Made by a program: the position numbers and the translations under genes. 64,000 nucleotides of DNA from Mesorhizobium sp. (GTDB lineage Bacteria; Pseudomonadota; Alphaproteobacteria; Rhizobiales; Rhizobiaceae), in assembly GCF_004963255.1 (NCBI RefSeq), contig NZ_SUGA01000027.1, forward strand, positions 1 through 64,000, read 5' to 3'. A model generated the notes under the pieces. That model was given only the letters and a program-made list of their open reading frames with translations, ran no database searches and was not told the DNA's origin. This document shows, one piece after another, positions 49,313 to 58,863 of this stretch (positions are counted from its first letter, which is position 1; the number at the start of each line of letters is the position of its first letter).

Positions 49313-50119
49313 TCACCCCCAAACCATCAGCGCCGCCAGCCCCGCCACCCCGACCGCAAGCCGCCACCAGCCGAACAGCGCGTAGCCGTTCTTCGAGACG
49401 TAATCGAGCAGGAAGCGCACGACGATCAACGCGGCGGCGAAGGCGGCGATGAAGCCGACGGAAATGACCGGCAGGTCGGCCGAAGTCAGCACGTTGCGGT
49501 TCTTGAACAGGTCGAAGGCGAAGGCGCCGACCATCGTGGGCATGGCGAGGAAGAAGGAGAACTCCGCCGCCGCGCGCTTGTCGACGCCCATCAGCAGCGC
49601 GCCGACGATGGTCGAGCCGGAGCGCGAGGTGCCGGGGATCAGCGACAAGCACTGGAACAGGCCGATCTTGAGATAGACGCTCAACGGGAAGCGCTCGACG
49701 TCGTGATGCACCGGCTTGAAGTTGATGCGGTCGACGACGAGCAGCACCACGCCGCCAATGATCAGCATGCTGCAGATCAGTTTTGGCGATTCGAACAGAT
49801 AGTTTTTGATGAAGTCGTGACCCACCGCGCCGATGACCGCCGCCGGCAGGAAGGCAATCAGGATGCCGATGACGAAATGCCTGGTCTGCGGGTCGCTGGG
49901 CAGCTTGACCAGCATCTGCCAGAGCTTGCCGAAATAGACACTCAAAATGGCCAGGATCGCGCCGAGCTGGATCAGGATCTCGAAGGCCTTGCCGGTGGAG
50001 TGGAAGCCGAGGAAATGGCCGGCAAGCAGGATGTGGCCGGTCGAGGACACCGGGATGAACTCGGTCAGGCCCTCCAAAAGCCCAAGCAGCAGCGCTTCGA
50101 CGATGGTCTGGCTTTCCAT
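49313..50119 (-). CDS. uppP: Undecaprenyl-diphosphate phosphatase
   Basis: This 268-residue membrane enzyme dephosphorylates undecaprenyl pyrophosphate so the lipid carrier can be reused in peptidoglycan synthesis. The block ALLLGLLEGLTEFIPVSSTGHILL (residues 9-32) and the block GTSRSGSTI near 173 are the two active-site signatures of the BacA/UppP family. Eight hydrophobic helices cover the length. The start ATG at 50119 is normal. The downstream end meets the repeat near 49300. Confidence 0.96.
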   Translation of the reverse strand: MESQTIVEALLLGLLEGLTEFIPVSSTGHILLAGHFLGFHSTGKAFEILIQLGAILAILSVYFGKLWQMLVKLPSDPQTRHFVIGILIAFLPAAVIGAVGHDFIKNYLFESPKLICSMLIIGGVVLLVVDRINFKPVHHDVERFPLSVYLKIGLFQCLSLIPGTSRSGSTIVGALLMGVDKRAAAEFSFFLAMPTMVGAFAFDLFKNRNVLTSADLPVISVGFIAAFAAALIVVRFLLDYVSKNGYALFGWWRLAVGVAGLAALMVWG

Positions 50120-50278
50120 GGCAACCTCAGGATTTCGGGGATAGCTGGGACAACGGCTTGCTTGTCACGGCGCGGAAGTCCCCCTATAGGTCGCAACACC
50201 GTGACGGCCGCATGACGGGCCGCCAAGACTTACCGGTGCAGGTATCGATTCGCCAGTGCGCCCTATCATCGCGGAACC

Positions 50279-50971
50279 ATGCTGACGCTTTTCCATCATC
50301 CCATGTTCGCCACCTGCCGGTTCGTGCGTCTCGCCTTTGGCGAGTATGGCGAGGAGCTGGCGCTGATCGAGGAAAAGCCGTGGACGCGGCGCAAGGAGTT
50401 CCTGGCGCTGAACCCGGCCGGCACGCTGCCGATCCTGCTCGCCGAAGGCGACGTGCCGATCGTCGGCGCCATGGTGATTGCCGAATATCTCGACGAGACG
50501 CGCGGGGTGCTGAAGCGCGACAAAAGGCTGTTCGCCGAGGATCCGATGCAGCGCGCCGAAATCCGCCGGCTGACCGACTGGTATCTGGCGAAGGCCGAGA
50601 GCGAAGTCACCCGCCATCTGGTGCGCGAGCGCGTGCTGAAGCCGGTGATGCCGGAAACAGCCGGCGGCGGCTCGCCCGATTCGGCGGCGATCCGGGCCGC
50701 CCGCGCCAACATCCGCCAGCACATGAAATACACCAATTGGCTGGCCGGCACGCGCCATTGGCTGGCCGGCAACAAGGTGACCTATGCCGACCTCGCGGCG
50801 GCGGCGACGCTGTCGGTGCTCGACTATCTCGGCGAGATCGACTGGCGCGAACACAGCGCCGCGCGCGAATGGTACACGCGGGTGAAATCGCGGCCGTCGT
50901 TCCGGCCGCTGCTCTCCGACCGGGTGCGCGGCCTGTCGCCGGTATCGCATTATGCGGACCTCGACTTCTGA
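50279..50971 (+). CDS. Glutathione S-transferase family protein
   Basis: This 230-residue two-domain protein has the thioredoxin-like N-domain (MLTLFHHPMFATCRFVRLAFGEYG, LNPAGTLPILLAEGDVPIVGAMVIAEYLDE) and the helical C-domain ending in VLDYLGEIDWREHSAAREWYTRVKSRPSFRPLL. The catalytic residue is likely a Ser/Thr or Cys near PMFATCRF. Enzymatic substrate unknown. The last 20 bases overlap the start of queG, so the two are coupled. Confidence 0.88.
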   Translation: MLTLFHHPMFATCRFVRLAFGEYGEELALIEEKPWTRRKEFLALNPAGTLPILLAEGDVPIVGAMVIAEYLDETRGVLKRDKRLFAEDPMQRAEIRRLTDWYLAKAESEVTRHLVRERVLKPVMPETAGGGSPDSAAIRAARANIRQHMKYTNWLAGTRHWLAGNKVTYADLAAAATLSVLDYLGEIDWREHSAAREWYTRVKSRPSFRPLLSDRVRGLSPVSHYADLDF

Positions 50972-52103
50972 AACCTTACGCACGCTGATCGACGCGGAGG
51001 CGCGCCGCGCCGGCTTCGAGGCGGTCGCCGTGACGCGGCCGGACGCGATCCCGCTGGCGCCCGCACGCTTGGCCGAATTCGTCGCTGACGGTTTCCACGG
51101 CTCGATGGACTGGATCGCCGAGACGCTTCAACGCCGCGCCGAGCCATCGACGCTATGGCCGGAGGTGCGCTCGATCATCGTGCTGGCGATGAACTACGGC
51201 CCCGACCATGATCCGCGCGATATCCTCCAAAAACCCGACCGCGGCGCGATCTCGGTCTATGCGCAGAACCGCGACTATCACGACGTGATGAAGGGCCGGC
51301 TGAAGGAGATCGCCGGCAAGATCGTTGCAAAGGCCGGCGGCGACGTAAAGGTGTTCGTCGACACCGCGCCGGTCATGGAAAAACCGCTGGCGGAAGCCGC
51401 GGGGCTCGGCTGGCAGGGCAAGCACACCAACCTGGTCAGCCGCGCGCATGGCTCGTGGCTGTTCCTCGGCACGATCTTCACCACGGCTGAGCTTGAGCCG
51501 GACCAGGCCGAGATCGACCATTGCGGCTCCTGCCGCGCCTGCCTCGACGCCTGCCCGACCGATGCTTTCCCGGCCCCCTACCGGCTCGACGCGCGGCGCT
51601 GCATCTCCTACCTCACCATCGAGAACAAAGGGCCGATCCCGCGTGAATTCCGCGACAAGATCGGCAACCGCATCTATGGCTGCGACGATTGCCTGGCCGC
51701 CTGCCCATGGAACAAATTCGCCAGCGCGGCCTCGGAGGCGAAGCTTGCCGCGCGTAACGATCTGCGCGAACCCAAGCTTTCGGACCTGCTCGCGCTCGAC
51801 GATGCGGCGTTCCGCGCGTTCTTCTCTGGCTCGCCGGTCAAGCGCATCGGCCGCGACCGTTTTGTGCGCAACGTACTGATCGCCGCGGGCAATTCGGGCG
51901 ACGCGTCGTTAGCGCACACTGTGCGTCACCTGCTCGACGACGTCTCGCCGCTGGTGCGGGGTGCGGCAATCTGGGCCCTGTCGCGATTGCTTGCCGATCG
52001 CGAATTTGGCGAGCTTGCCGCCACGGCTTCGAGGACCGAAATCGATGCGGCGGTTCGCGAAGAATGGCTGGCGGGCTTGGCATCCGCAGAGGTTCATCGA
52101 TGA
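50952..52103 (+). CDS. queG: Epoxyqueuosine reductase QueG
   Basis: This 383-residue iron-sulfur and cobalamin enzyme carries out the last step of queuosine synthesis in tRNA. Cofactor site DTAPVMEKPLAEAAGLGWQGKH is near residue 137; two [4Fe-4S] sets follow, C191, C194, C197, C201 (HCGSCRACLDACP) and C217, C244, C247, C251 (CDDCLAACP). The C-terminal part has HEAT-like repeats (VRHLLDDVSPLVRGAAIWAL). ATG at 50952 is inside the end of the GST gene. The SDR gene follows. Confidence 0.95.
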   Translation: MRTSTSETLRTLIDAEARRAGFEAVAVTRPDAIPLAPARLAEFVADGFHGSMDWIAETLQRRAEPSTLWPEVRSIIVLAMNYGPDHDPRDILQKPDRGAISVYAQNRDYHDVMKGRLKEIAGKIVAKAGGDVKVFVDTAPVMEKPLAEAAGLGWQGKHTNLVSRAHGSWLFLGTIFTTAELEPDQAEIDHCGSCRACLDACPTDAFPAPYRLDARRCISYLTIENKGPIPREFRDKIGNRIYGCDDCLAACPWNKFASAASEAKLAARNDLREPKLSDLLALDDAAFRAFFSGSPVKRIGRDRFVRNVLIAAGNSGDASLAHTVRHLLDDVSPLVRGAAIWALSRLLADREFGELAATASRTEIDAAVREEWLAGLASAEVHR

Positions 52104-53002
52104 GCGAAAGACGCTTCTTCATCTTTGGCGCCGGCTATTCCGGCAAGGCTTTCGCGCGGGCCTACGGGCAGCGCGCGGCGATCTGCGGCACGACCCGGGC
52201 GCCGGAAAAGTTCGAGGCGCTGCGGTCGGCCGGTATCGAGCCGCTGCAATTCGACGGCGCGCTGTCGCCCGAGCTCGGCGATGCGCTCGCCAAAACCACG
52301 CATCTCATCGTCTCCGTCGCTCCCGACGAGGCCGGCGACCCGGTGCTGAACGCCGCCGGCGATGCGCTGCGGCAAGCGATGCCGGCGCTGGAATGGGTCG
52401 GCTATTTGTCCACCGTGGGCGTCTATGGCGACCATGGCGGCGCCTGGGTGGACGAGACCAGCGACTGCCGGCCGGTGTCGAAGCGCTCGGTGATGCGGGT
52501 GGCGGCCGAACAGGAATGGCTGAGGCTTGGCCGCGAGATCGGAAAGCCAGTCGCGGTGCTGCGGCTTTCCGGAATCTACGGGCCCGGCCGCAATGCGCTG
52601 GCCAATCTCGAGGAGGGCACGGCGCGGCGGCTGGTCAAGCCGGGGCAGGTGTTCAACCGCATCCATTGCGACGACATCGCCGGCGCGCTGTGGCTGCTCG
52701 CCGGCGGCAATCTCGGCGGCATCTTCAATGTTACCGACGACGAGCCGGCGCCGCCGCAGGATGTCGTGGCCTACGCCGCCCGGCTCATGGGCGTCGCGCC
52801 GCCGCCGGAAATTCCCTTCGAGACCGCCCAACTTTCGCCCATGGCGCGGTCTTTCTATGGCGAGAACAAGCGTGTCGCCAACAAGGCGATCAAGGCGGCC
52901 GGCTATCGCTTCCGGTTCCCGAACTACCGGGTGGCGCTGGAGCGGATGTGGGCCGAGGGCAGCTGGCGGGGCGGAGAGCCGCGCAGCCCGATGAGGCGCT
53001 GA
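52100..53002 (+). CDS. NAD-dependent epimerase/dehydratase family (SDR) protein
   Basis: This 300-residue extended SDR has a Rossmann start FFIFGAGYSGKAFARAYG (residues 6-23) and VGYLSTVGVYGDHGG near 110. The usual YxxxK helix is not evident; a catalytic role should be treated with caution. The substrate-binding half ends in VALERMWAEGSWRGGE. The gene overlaps queG by four bases (ATGA) and is followed by mepA about 90 bases later. It belongs to the YeeZ-type sugar nucleotide epimerase relatives often placed beside queG in rhizobia. Confidence 0.82.
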   Translation: MSERRFFIFGAGYSGKAFARAYGQRAAICGTTRAPEKFEALRSAGIEPLQFDGALSPELGDALAKTTHLIVSVAPDEAGDPVLNAAGDALRQAMPALEWVGYLSTVGVYGDHGGAWVDETSDCRPVSKRSVMRVAAEQEWLRLGREIGKPVAVLRLSGIYGPGRNALANLEEGTARRLVKPGQVFNRIHCDDIAGALWLLAGGNLGGIFNVTDDEPAPPQDVVAYAARLMGVAPPPEIPFETAQLSPMARSFYGENKRVANKAIKAAGYRFRFPNYRVALERMWAEGSWRGGEPRSPMRR

Positions 53003-53092
53003 AGATCGATGCGGGACGCTGGGCGTGGTATGATTCGTTCCTGTTCGCCTCACCGTGCCGCAGACGGATAGACTGGAGAGGGATCCGGCCTG

Positions 53093-54169
53093 ATGAATTT
53101 GCGATCGCTGCCCGACAGGAGGCCGTTCCTGACCGCCGCGCTGGCGCTGGTGACCTTGGCCGCGCTGGCGGCGGCCGCGATTTCGGCCGAACCGCGCGCC
53201 AAGGACCTGTTCGGCGCCAAGAAACTGCCGGCGGTCGTGCCCGCCCAATCCTTCGGCTTCTACTCCAAAGGCTGCTTCGCCGGCGGCGTCGCCTTGCCGA
53301 TGGAAGGCCCGACCTGGGAAGTGATGCGTCCCTCGCGCAACCGGCGCTGGGGCCATCCGGCCATGATCGCGCTGATCGAGAAACTCTCGCGCGACGCGGC
53401 AGCCGATGGCTGGCCGGGGCTTCTGGTCGGCGACATCTCGCAGCCGCGCGGCGGACCGATGATGACCGGCCATGCCTCGCATCAGATCGGGCTCGACGCC
53501 GACATCTGGCTGACGCCGATGCCGAAGCGGCCGCTGACCATAGCCCAGCGCGAATCGATGAGCGCCACGCTGATGGTCGACGAGAAGACGCATCTGGTGA
53601 AGGACGCGCTGTGGACGCCGGCGCACACAAGGCTGCTCAAGCGCGCCGCGAGCTATCCGGAAGTCGAGCGCATCCTGGTCAATCCCGGCATCAAGAAGGA
53701 GCTTTGCGACACCGTCACCGGCGACCGTTCCTGGCTGCGCAAGATCCGGCCGTTCTGGGGCCATGACTATCACTTCCATATGCGCATCGGCTGCCAGCCG
53801 GGCTCGCCGGGCTGCAAGGGGCAGGAGGCGACGCCCGCGGATGACGGCTGCGGCAAGCCGCTGGCCTGGTGGTTCACCGAGGAGCCGTGGCGACCCAACA
53901 AGAATCCCGATGCGCCCAAGGCCCGCGACCTGATGACGATGGCCAATCTGCCGAAAGAGTGCCAGGCGGTGCTCGCCGCGACGGATGCGCCGTCGCTGGC
54001 CGCCGTGACCTACCAGGGCGGCAGCGCCGCCGCGGTCGCCGTAGCCGAACCGCAGCCGACCGAGCCGGTGGAGACGATTTCCAGCGGCACGCTCCCGGCC
54101 CAGGCGAGCGCTTTCGCGCCGACGCCGAAGATCGGCATTCCGCTGCCAAGGCCTAGACCGGGAAACTGA
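53093..54169 (+). CDS. mepA: Penicillin-insensitive murein endopeptidase MepA
   Basis: This 358-residue periplasmic zinc peptidase cuts D-Ala-mDAP crosslinks of peptidoglycan. An N-terminal membrane/signal segment (FLTAALALVTLAALAAAAISA, residues 12-32) leads into the M74 core. The zinc site residues are in GGPMMTGHASHQIGLDADIWL (near 125-145) and GHDYHFHMRI near 224. The C-terminal 60 residues are Ala/Pro rich. It is the family's usual length plus a low-complexity tail. Confidence 0.92.
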   Translation: MNLRSLPDRRPFLTAALALVTLAALAAAAISAEPRAKDLFGAKKLPAVVPAQSFGFYSKGCFAGGVALPMEGPTWEVMRPSRNRRWGHPAMIALIEKLSRDAAADGWPGLLVGDISQPRGGPMMTGHASHQIGLDADIWLTPMPKRPLTIAQRESMSATLMVDEKTHLVKDALWTPAHTRLLKRAASYPEVERILVNPGIKKELCDTVTGDRSWLRKIRPFWGHDYHFHMRIGCQPGSPGCKGQEATPADDGCGKPLAWWFTEEPWRPNKNPDAPKARDLMTMANLPKECQAVLAATDAPSLAAVTYQGGSAAAVAVAEPQPTEPVETISSGTLPAQASAFAPTPKIGIPLPRPRPGN

Positions 54170-54208
54170 CGCCGAAGCGGGCTTTCCCTTTCCGGGGTCA
54201 TGCGCTAG

Positions 54209-54220
54209 TCAATCGATTGA
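54209..54220. promoter_or_regulatory. Putative operator before glk
   Basis: TCAATCGATTGA is a perfect 12-base palindrome 38 bases before the glk start. A CG-centred CAATCGATTG core is typical of LacI-family sites that govern sugar genes in rhizobia. The same core sits inside the palindrome at 5064-5085. Confidence 0.4.
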
Positions 54221-54257
54221 ACGGCGCAGTGGCGCCGCAACGAGGACGATCAAGAGC

Positions 54258-55277
54258 ATGGCAGGCGAAGACGAGAAGGGGCTGCGGTTTCCGGTCCTGA
54301 TCGGCGACATTGGCGGCACCAATGCGCGCTTCTCGATCGTGCTCGACGCCAATTCCGAGGCGACTGAGCCGCATATCGTCCAGACCGCCAACTTCAAGAC
54401 CATCGACGACGCGATCCAGGCGGCGGTGCTCGACCGCTCGTCCATCCAGCCGAACTCGGCGGTGCTGGCGATCGCCGGACCGGTCGACGGCGACGAGATT
54501 CCGCTCACCAACTGCCCCTGGGTCGTGAAACCCCGGCAGATGATCGCCAATCTCGGCCTGAGCGAGGTCGTGGTGCTCAACGATTTCGAGGCGCAGGCCT
54601 TGGCGGTGGTGGCGCTCGGCGAAGAGCATATGGAAAAGATCGGCGGCGGCGCGCCGGAGCCCAATGCGAGCCGCGTCGTGCTCGGCCCCGGCACGGGCCT
54701 TGGCGTCGCCGGGCTGATCTATGCGCTCGACCACTGGATCCCGGTGCCGGGCGAGGGCGGGCATATGGATATCGGCCCGCGCACGCCGCGCGACTTCGAG
54801 GTGTTCCCGAACATCGACAAGCTCGAAGGCCGCATCTCCGGCGAGCAGATCCTGTGCGGGCGCGGGCTGGTCAATGTCTATCGCGCCGTGGCCAAGGCCG
54901 ATGCCCGGACGGCGCCCTTCACCACGCCGGCCGAGATCACCGCGGCGGCGCTTGCGAAATCCGACCCGGTGGCCGAGGAGGCGCTGGAACTGTTCGTCAC
55001 CTGCCTCGGGCGCACGGCTGGCGACCTGGCGCTGGTGTTCATGGGCCGGGGCGGTGTGTTCCTCACCGGCGGCATCGCGCAGAAGATCGTGCCGGCGCTG
55101 AAGGCCGGCAATTTCCGCGCCGCCTTCGAGGACAAGGCGCCGCACAGCGCGCTGATGCGCGAAATGCCGGTCTATGTCATCACCCATCCGCTGGCGGCGC
55201 TGCTCGGCCTTGCCGCCTATGCCAGGACACCGTCGCTGTTCGGCGTCAATACGGCGGGGCGGCACTGGCGGGCCTGA
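54258..55277 (+). CDS. glk: Glucokinase
   Basis: This 339-residue enzyme phosphorylates glucose with ATP. VLIGDIGGTNARFSIV (residues 12-27) is the phosphate loop, VLGPGTGLGVAGLIY near 140 the second ATP motif, and PGEGGHMDIGPRTPRDFEV the sugar-binding loop. GRGGVFLTGGIAQKIVP closes the ATP site. It is the proteobacterial Glk type, not ROK. The gene opens the glk-ABC exporter-dapB-gpmA string seen in Mesorhizobium genomes. Confidence 0.95.
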   Translation: MAGEDEKGLRFPVLIGDIGGTNARFSIVLDANSEATEPHIVQTANFKTIDDAIQAAVLDRSSIQPNSAVLAIAGPVDGDEIPLTNCPWVVKPRQMIANLGLSEVVVLNDFEAQALAVVALGEEHMEKIGGGAPEPNASRVVLGPGTGLGVAGLIYALDHWIPVPGEGGHMDIGPRTPRDFEVFPNIDKLEGRISGEQILCGRGLVNVYRAVAKADARTAPFTTPAEITAAALAKSDPVAEEALELFVTCLGRTAGDLALVFMGRGGVFLTGGIAQKIVPALKAGNFRAAFEDKAPHSALMREMPVYVITHPLAALLGLAAYARTPSLFGVNTAGRHWRA

Positions 55278-55405
55278 TCCCGCCCGGATTCGGGCTGGCG
55301 ATCGGCCGGCTCGACGAAGTTTCGCCATAGGCAAGCTGTAGCCAGGGCGATAAGAGGGGTGCCGGAACGCAGCCTGTCCGACGAAAACTACGAAGCGCCC
55401 CTGAT

Positions 55406-57271
55406 TTGACCGTTCAAACTTCCCTTAAACTGAAAGTCCAGCCCACCGAGGTCAGCGCGGTGCTGCGCCGCATCCTGGCCGAAAACGGCAAGGAATATCG
55501 CTGGACCTATGTCGTTGCCGTCGCCTGCCTGCTGATTGTTTCCGGCACCACCGCCTTCACGGCGTGGATCATGGCGCCGATGATCAACCAGATCTTCTAC
55601 GAACGGCGCAGCGATATGATCGTGTGGATCTGCGCCGGTTTCATGGGAGCCTCCGTGCTGCGCGGCTTCGCCGGCTACGGTCAGGCGGTGGCGTTGGCGA
55701 GGATCGGCAACAATCTGGTCGCCCGCTACCAGAAGCGCAGCTTCGACCATTTGATGAAGCTCGGCGTCGACTTTTTCAACGAGACCCGTTCCGGCCGGCT
55801 GGCGGCTCAGGTGAACGAGAATGTCGGCGGCATCCGCGATCTGCTGTCGCTGACGCTGACCTCCATCAGCCGTGACGCGGTCTCGCTCGTCGCACTCGTC
55901 GGCGTGATGATCTACCAGGATCCGGTGTTGTCGCTGAGCTCGCTGCTGATCGGACCGCCGCTGATCTGGGCCGTCGTCTACATCACCCGCCGCCTGCGCA
56001 AGATCAACCGCGAATCCGTGCTGATCAACTCGCGGCTGAACGGCTCGGTCCAGGAGGCGACGCAAGGCATCGCCATCGTCAAGGCCTTCACCCTGGAGGA
56101 CGAGCTGGCGCGCCGCATCGGCATCATGGCCGACACGGCCGAGCAGCGTAACAACAAGATCGCCCGCGTCGCGGAGCGGCTGTCGCCGATTTCCGAGATC
56201 CTGGGCGGCCTCGCGGTTACCGCCGTGCTTGCCTATTCCGGCTATCGGGCGCTGGTGCTCGGGCAGCCGCCGGGCGCGGTGTTCTCCTTCATCACCGCGC
56301 TGATCCTGGCCTACGACCCGGCGCGGCGCCTGGCGCGCACGCAGGTCGGCATGGAACGTGCCCTGGTCAACGCGCGCATGATCTACGAGCTGCTCGACCT
56401 CGAGCCGAAGCAGGGCGACGCGCCCGACGCGGTCGAGGCGAAGGTCACCACCGGCGAGGTGCGCTTCAACAATGTGACCTTCGGCTACAACGCCGACATG
56501 CCGGTGCTGCGGGATCTGAGCTTCACCGCCGCGGCCGGCAAGGTGACGGCCATCGTCGGCGCCTCGGGCGCCGGCAAGTCGACACTGGTGGCGCTGCTGC
56601 AGCGCTTCTACGACGTCGACAAGGGCTCGATCGAGGTCGACGGCCAGGACATCGCCAAGGTGACCAAGCATTCGCTGCGCCAATCGATCGCCTATGTCGC
56701 GCAGGCGCCCTACCTGTTCGAGGGCACGATCCGCGACAACATCCGCTTCGGCCGGCTGTCGGCCACCGATGCCGAGATCGAGCAGGCGGCGAAACTGGCC
56801 GCCGCCGACGAGTTCATCCGCCAGCAGCCGCAAGGCTACGACACGCCGGTCGGCGAAGGCGGCTCGACGCTGTCGGGCGGCCAGCGCCAGCGCGTGTCGA
56901 TTGCGCGCGCCATCGTGCGCCAAGCGCCGATCCTGCTGCTCGACGAGGCGACCTCGGCGCTCGACAACGAGGCGGAGGCGCGGGTCCAGGAGGCGCTGAC
57001 CCATGTCATGGAAGGCCGCACGACGATCGTGATCGCGCACCGGCTGTCGACGGTGGTCAATGCCGACCATATCATCGTGCTGGAAGAGGGCAGGCTGGTC
57101 GAGGAAGGCACGCATGCGACGCTGATGGCCGACCCGCACGGCATCTATGCCCGTTTCCATCGAATCCAGGGCAAGAAGGGGCTGGGGCTTGTCGATGACG
57201 CCAACGCAAGCCAGACTTCGGCCCCGGCGCCGCGCAGCCGCGCCAAGAAAACCATCAGGAGAAGCGCATGA
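55406..57271 (+). CDS. ABC transporter exporter with fused ATPase (MsbA/lipid exporter type)
   Basis: This 621-residue half transporter has six membrane helices in the first 320 residues (YVVAVACLLIVSGTTAFTAW...), then the ATPase with Walker A VGASGAGKSTLVAL near 385, signature LSGGQRQRVSIARAI, Walker B PILLLDEATSALD and an H-loop at IVIAHRLSTV. It resembles MsbA and related lipid or drug exporters; the cargo is not settled. The start is TTG at 55406. Its stop overlaps the dapB ATG. Confidence 0.9.
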   Translation: MTVQTSLKLKVQPTEVSAVLRRILAENGKEYRWTYVVAVACLLIVSGTTAFTAWIMAPMINQIFYERRSDMIVWICAGFMGASVLRGFAGYGQAVALARIGNNLVARYQKRSFDHLMKLGVDFFNETRSGRLAAQVNENVGGIRDLLSLTLTSISRDAVSLVALVGVMIYQDPVLSLSSLLIGPPLIWAVVYITRRLRKINRESVLINSRLNGSVQEATQGIAIVKAFTLEDELARRIGIMADTAEQRNNKIARVAERLSPISEILGGLAVTAVLAYSGYRALVLGQPPGAVFSFITALILAYDPARRLARTQVGMERALVNARMIYELLDLEPKQGDAPDAVEAKVTTGEVRFNNVTFGYNADMPVLRDLSFTAAAGKVTAIVGASGAGKSTLVALLQRFYDVDKGSIEVDGQDIAKVTKHSLRQSIAYVAQAPYLFEGTIRDNIRFGRLSATDAEIEQAAKLAAADEFIRQQPQGYDTPVGEGGSTLSGGQRQRVSIARAIVRQAPILLLDEATSALDNEAEARVQEALTHVMEGRTTIVIAHRLSTVVNADHIIVLEEGRLVEEGTHATLMADPHGIYARFHRIQGKKGLGLVDDANASQTSAPAPRSRAKKTIRRSA

Positions 57272-58089
57272 GTGAAGCCGGCGATATGGGCCTGGTCGTG
57301 GTGGGCGCCGCCGGCCGCATGGGCCAGACGCTGATCCGCGCGATCCACAGCATGCCCGGCGCGCGCGTCGCCGGCGCGGTCGAGCGGCCAGACTCCCCCC
57401 ATCTCGGCAAGGATGCCGGCGAGCTAGCCGGCATCGGCATCATCAACGTGCCGATCGTCGACGATCCGCTGCCGGCCTTCGCCAAGGCCGACGGCGTGCT
57501 CGATTTCACCGCGCCGGCGGCAAGCGTCGAATTCGCCGGCTATGCCGCGCAGGCGCGCATCGTCCATGTCATCGGCACCACCGGCTGCTCGGCCGAGGAC
57601 AATGCCAGGATCGCTGCCGCCGCGCGCCATGCGACGATCGTCAAATCCGGCAATATGAGCCTCGGCGTCAACCTTTTGGCGGTGCTGGTCGAGCAGGCCG
57701 CGAAGGCCCTCGACCCGGAGGATTTCGACATCGAGATCCTGGAAATGCACCACCGCCACAAGGTCGACGCGCCGTCCGGCACGGCGCTGCTGCTCGGCGA
57801 TGCGGCGGCCAAGGGGCGCGGCATCGATCTCGCCGACAACAGCGTGCGGGTGCGCGACGGCCATACCGGGGTGCGCAAGGCGGGCTCGATCGGCTTCGCC
57901 ACGCTGCGCGGCGGCTCCGTCGTCGGCGACCACAGCGTCATCCTTGCCGGCACCGGCGAGCGCATCACGCTCTCGCACCATGCCGAGGACCGGGCGATCT
58001 TCGCCCGCGGCGCGGTCAAGGCGGCGCTCTGGGCGCGCGGCAAGAAGCCCGGACTTTATTCCATGCGGGACGTGCTCGGCCTGAGCTGA
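57268..58089 (+). CDS. dapB: 4-hydroxy-tetrahydrodipicolinate reductase
   Basis: This 273-residue enzyme of the lysine/diaminopimelate pathway reduces the product of DapA. The NAD(P)H-binding start is VVVGAAGRMGQTLIRAI (residues 8-24), the catalytic block is EILEMHHRHKVDAPSGTALLLGDAA near 153-178, and the IGFATLRGGSVVGDHSVIL stretch follows. The start ATG lies in the overlap with the ABC exporter gene. gpmA follows 35 bases later. Confidence 0.96.
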   Translation: MSEAGDMGLVVVGAAGRMGQTLIRAIHSMPGARVAGAVERPDSPHLGKDAGELAGIGIINVPIVDDPLPAFAKADGVLDFTAPAASVEFAGYAAQARIVHVIGTTGCSAEDNARIAAAARHATIVKSGNMSLGVNLLAVLVEQAAKALDPEDFDIEILEMHHRHKVDAPSGTALLLGDAAAKGRGIDLADNSVRVRDGHTGVRKAGSIGFATLRGGSVVGDHSVILAGTGERITLSHHAEDRAIFARGAVKAALWARGKKPGLYSMRDVLGLS

Positions 58090-58124
58090 GGCGTCTCATC
58101 CCATAAAATTCCAAAGGAGCAAAC

Positions 58125-58745
58125 ATGTCGGGAACTCTCGTGCTCGTGCGCCACGGCCAGAGCGAATGGAACCTGAAGAACCTGTTCACCGGCTGGCGTG
58201 ATGTCGGCCTGACCGAGCAGGGCACCGCCGAAGCACTGGCCGCCGGCGAGAAGCTCAAGGCGCGCGGCCTGAAATTCGACATCGCCTACACCTCGGCGCT
58301 GCAGCGGGCGCAGAAGACCTGCCAGCTGATCCTCGACGTCGTCGGCCAGAGCGAGCTCAAGACCATCCGCGACCAGGCGCTGAACGAGCGCGACTATGGC
58401 GACCTCTCCGGCCTCAACAAGGACGATGCGCGCAAGAAATGGGGCGAGGAGCAGGTGCATATCTGGCGCCGCTCCTACGACATCGCGCCGCCCGGCGGCG
58501 AAAGCCTGAAGGACACCGGTGCGCGCGTGTGGCCCTATTACCTGCACGAGGTGCAGCCGCACGTGCTGCGCGGCGAGACGGTGCTGGTCGCCGCGCATGG
58601 CAACTCGCTGCGCGCGCTGATCATGGCGCTGGACGGCAAGAGCGGCGAGGAGATCGTCAAGCTCGAGCTCGGCACCGGCGTGCCGGTGATCTACAAGCTC
58701 AACGCCGATTCCACCGTGGCCAAGAAGGAAGTGCTGGAGGGGTGA
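58125..58745 (+). CDS. gpmA: 2,3-bisphosphoglycerate-dependent phosphoglycerate mutase
   Basis: This 206-residue glycolytic enzyme interconverts 3- and 2-phosphoglycerate. LVLVRHGQSEWNLKNLFTGW has the phosphohistidine His10, RDQALNERDYGDLSGLNKDDA the second acidic/basic loop, and VAAHGNSLRALIMALDGKSGEEI the second active-site histidine. The protein is the short dPGM form common in alphaproteobacteria. ATG at 58125 follows AAAGGAG. Confidence 0.95.
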   Translation: MSGTLVLVRHGQSEWNLKNLFTGWRDVGLTEQGTAEALAAGEKLKARGLKFDIAYTSALQRAQKTCQLILDVVGQSELKTIRDQALNERDYGDLSGLNKDDARKKWGEEQVHIWRRSYDIAPPGGESLKDTGARVWPYYLHEVQPHVLRGETVLVAAHGNSLRALIMALDGKSGEEIVKLELGTGVPVIYKLNADSTVAKKEVLEG

Positions 58746-58747
58746 GC

Positions 58748-58800
58748 TTCCTTCTCCCCGCACGGGGTGAAGGTGCCCGAAGGGCGGATGAGGGGCGGCG
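58748..58800. repeat. Degenerate family B arm
   Basis: TTCCTTCTCCCCGCACGGGG, GAAGGTGCCC and GGATGAGGGGCGGCG repeat the outer part of the family B arms. It lies just after gpmA and before the tRNA promoter. Confidence 0.5.
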
Positions 58801-58823
58801 TCAACGCTGGTGAAAAAAGCGCG

Positions 58824-58852
58824 TTGACACACATCGTTTGCCCGCTTACATG
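58824..58852 (+). promoter_or_regulatory. Promoter of tRNA-Leu
   Basis: TTGACA at 58824-58829, 17 bases, then TACATG at 58847-58852 form a strong sigma-70-type promoter. The tRNA starts 11 bases after the -10. Confidence 0.65.
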
Positions 58853-58863
58853 AGCGCCCACCA

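Noticed and set aside
55388..57160. Minus-strand open frame opposite the ABC exporter
   Set aside because: Shadow of the exporter, whose Walker and signature motifs are in the plus frame.
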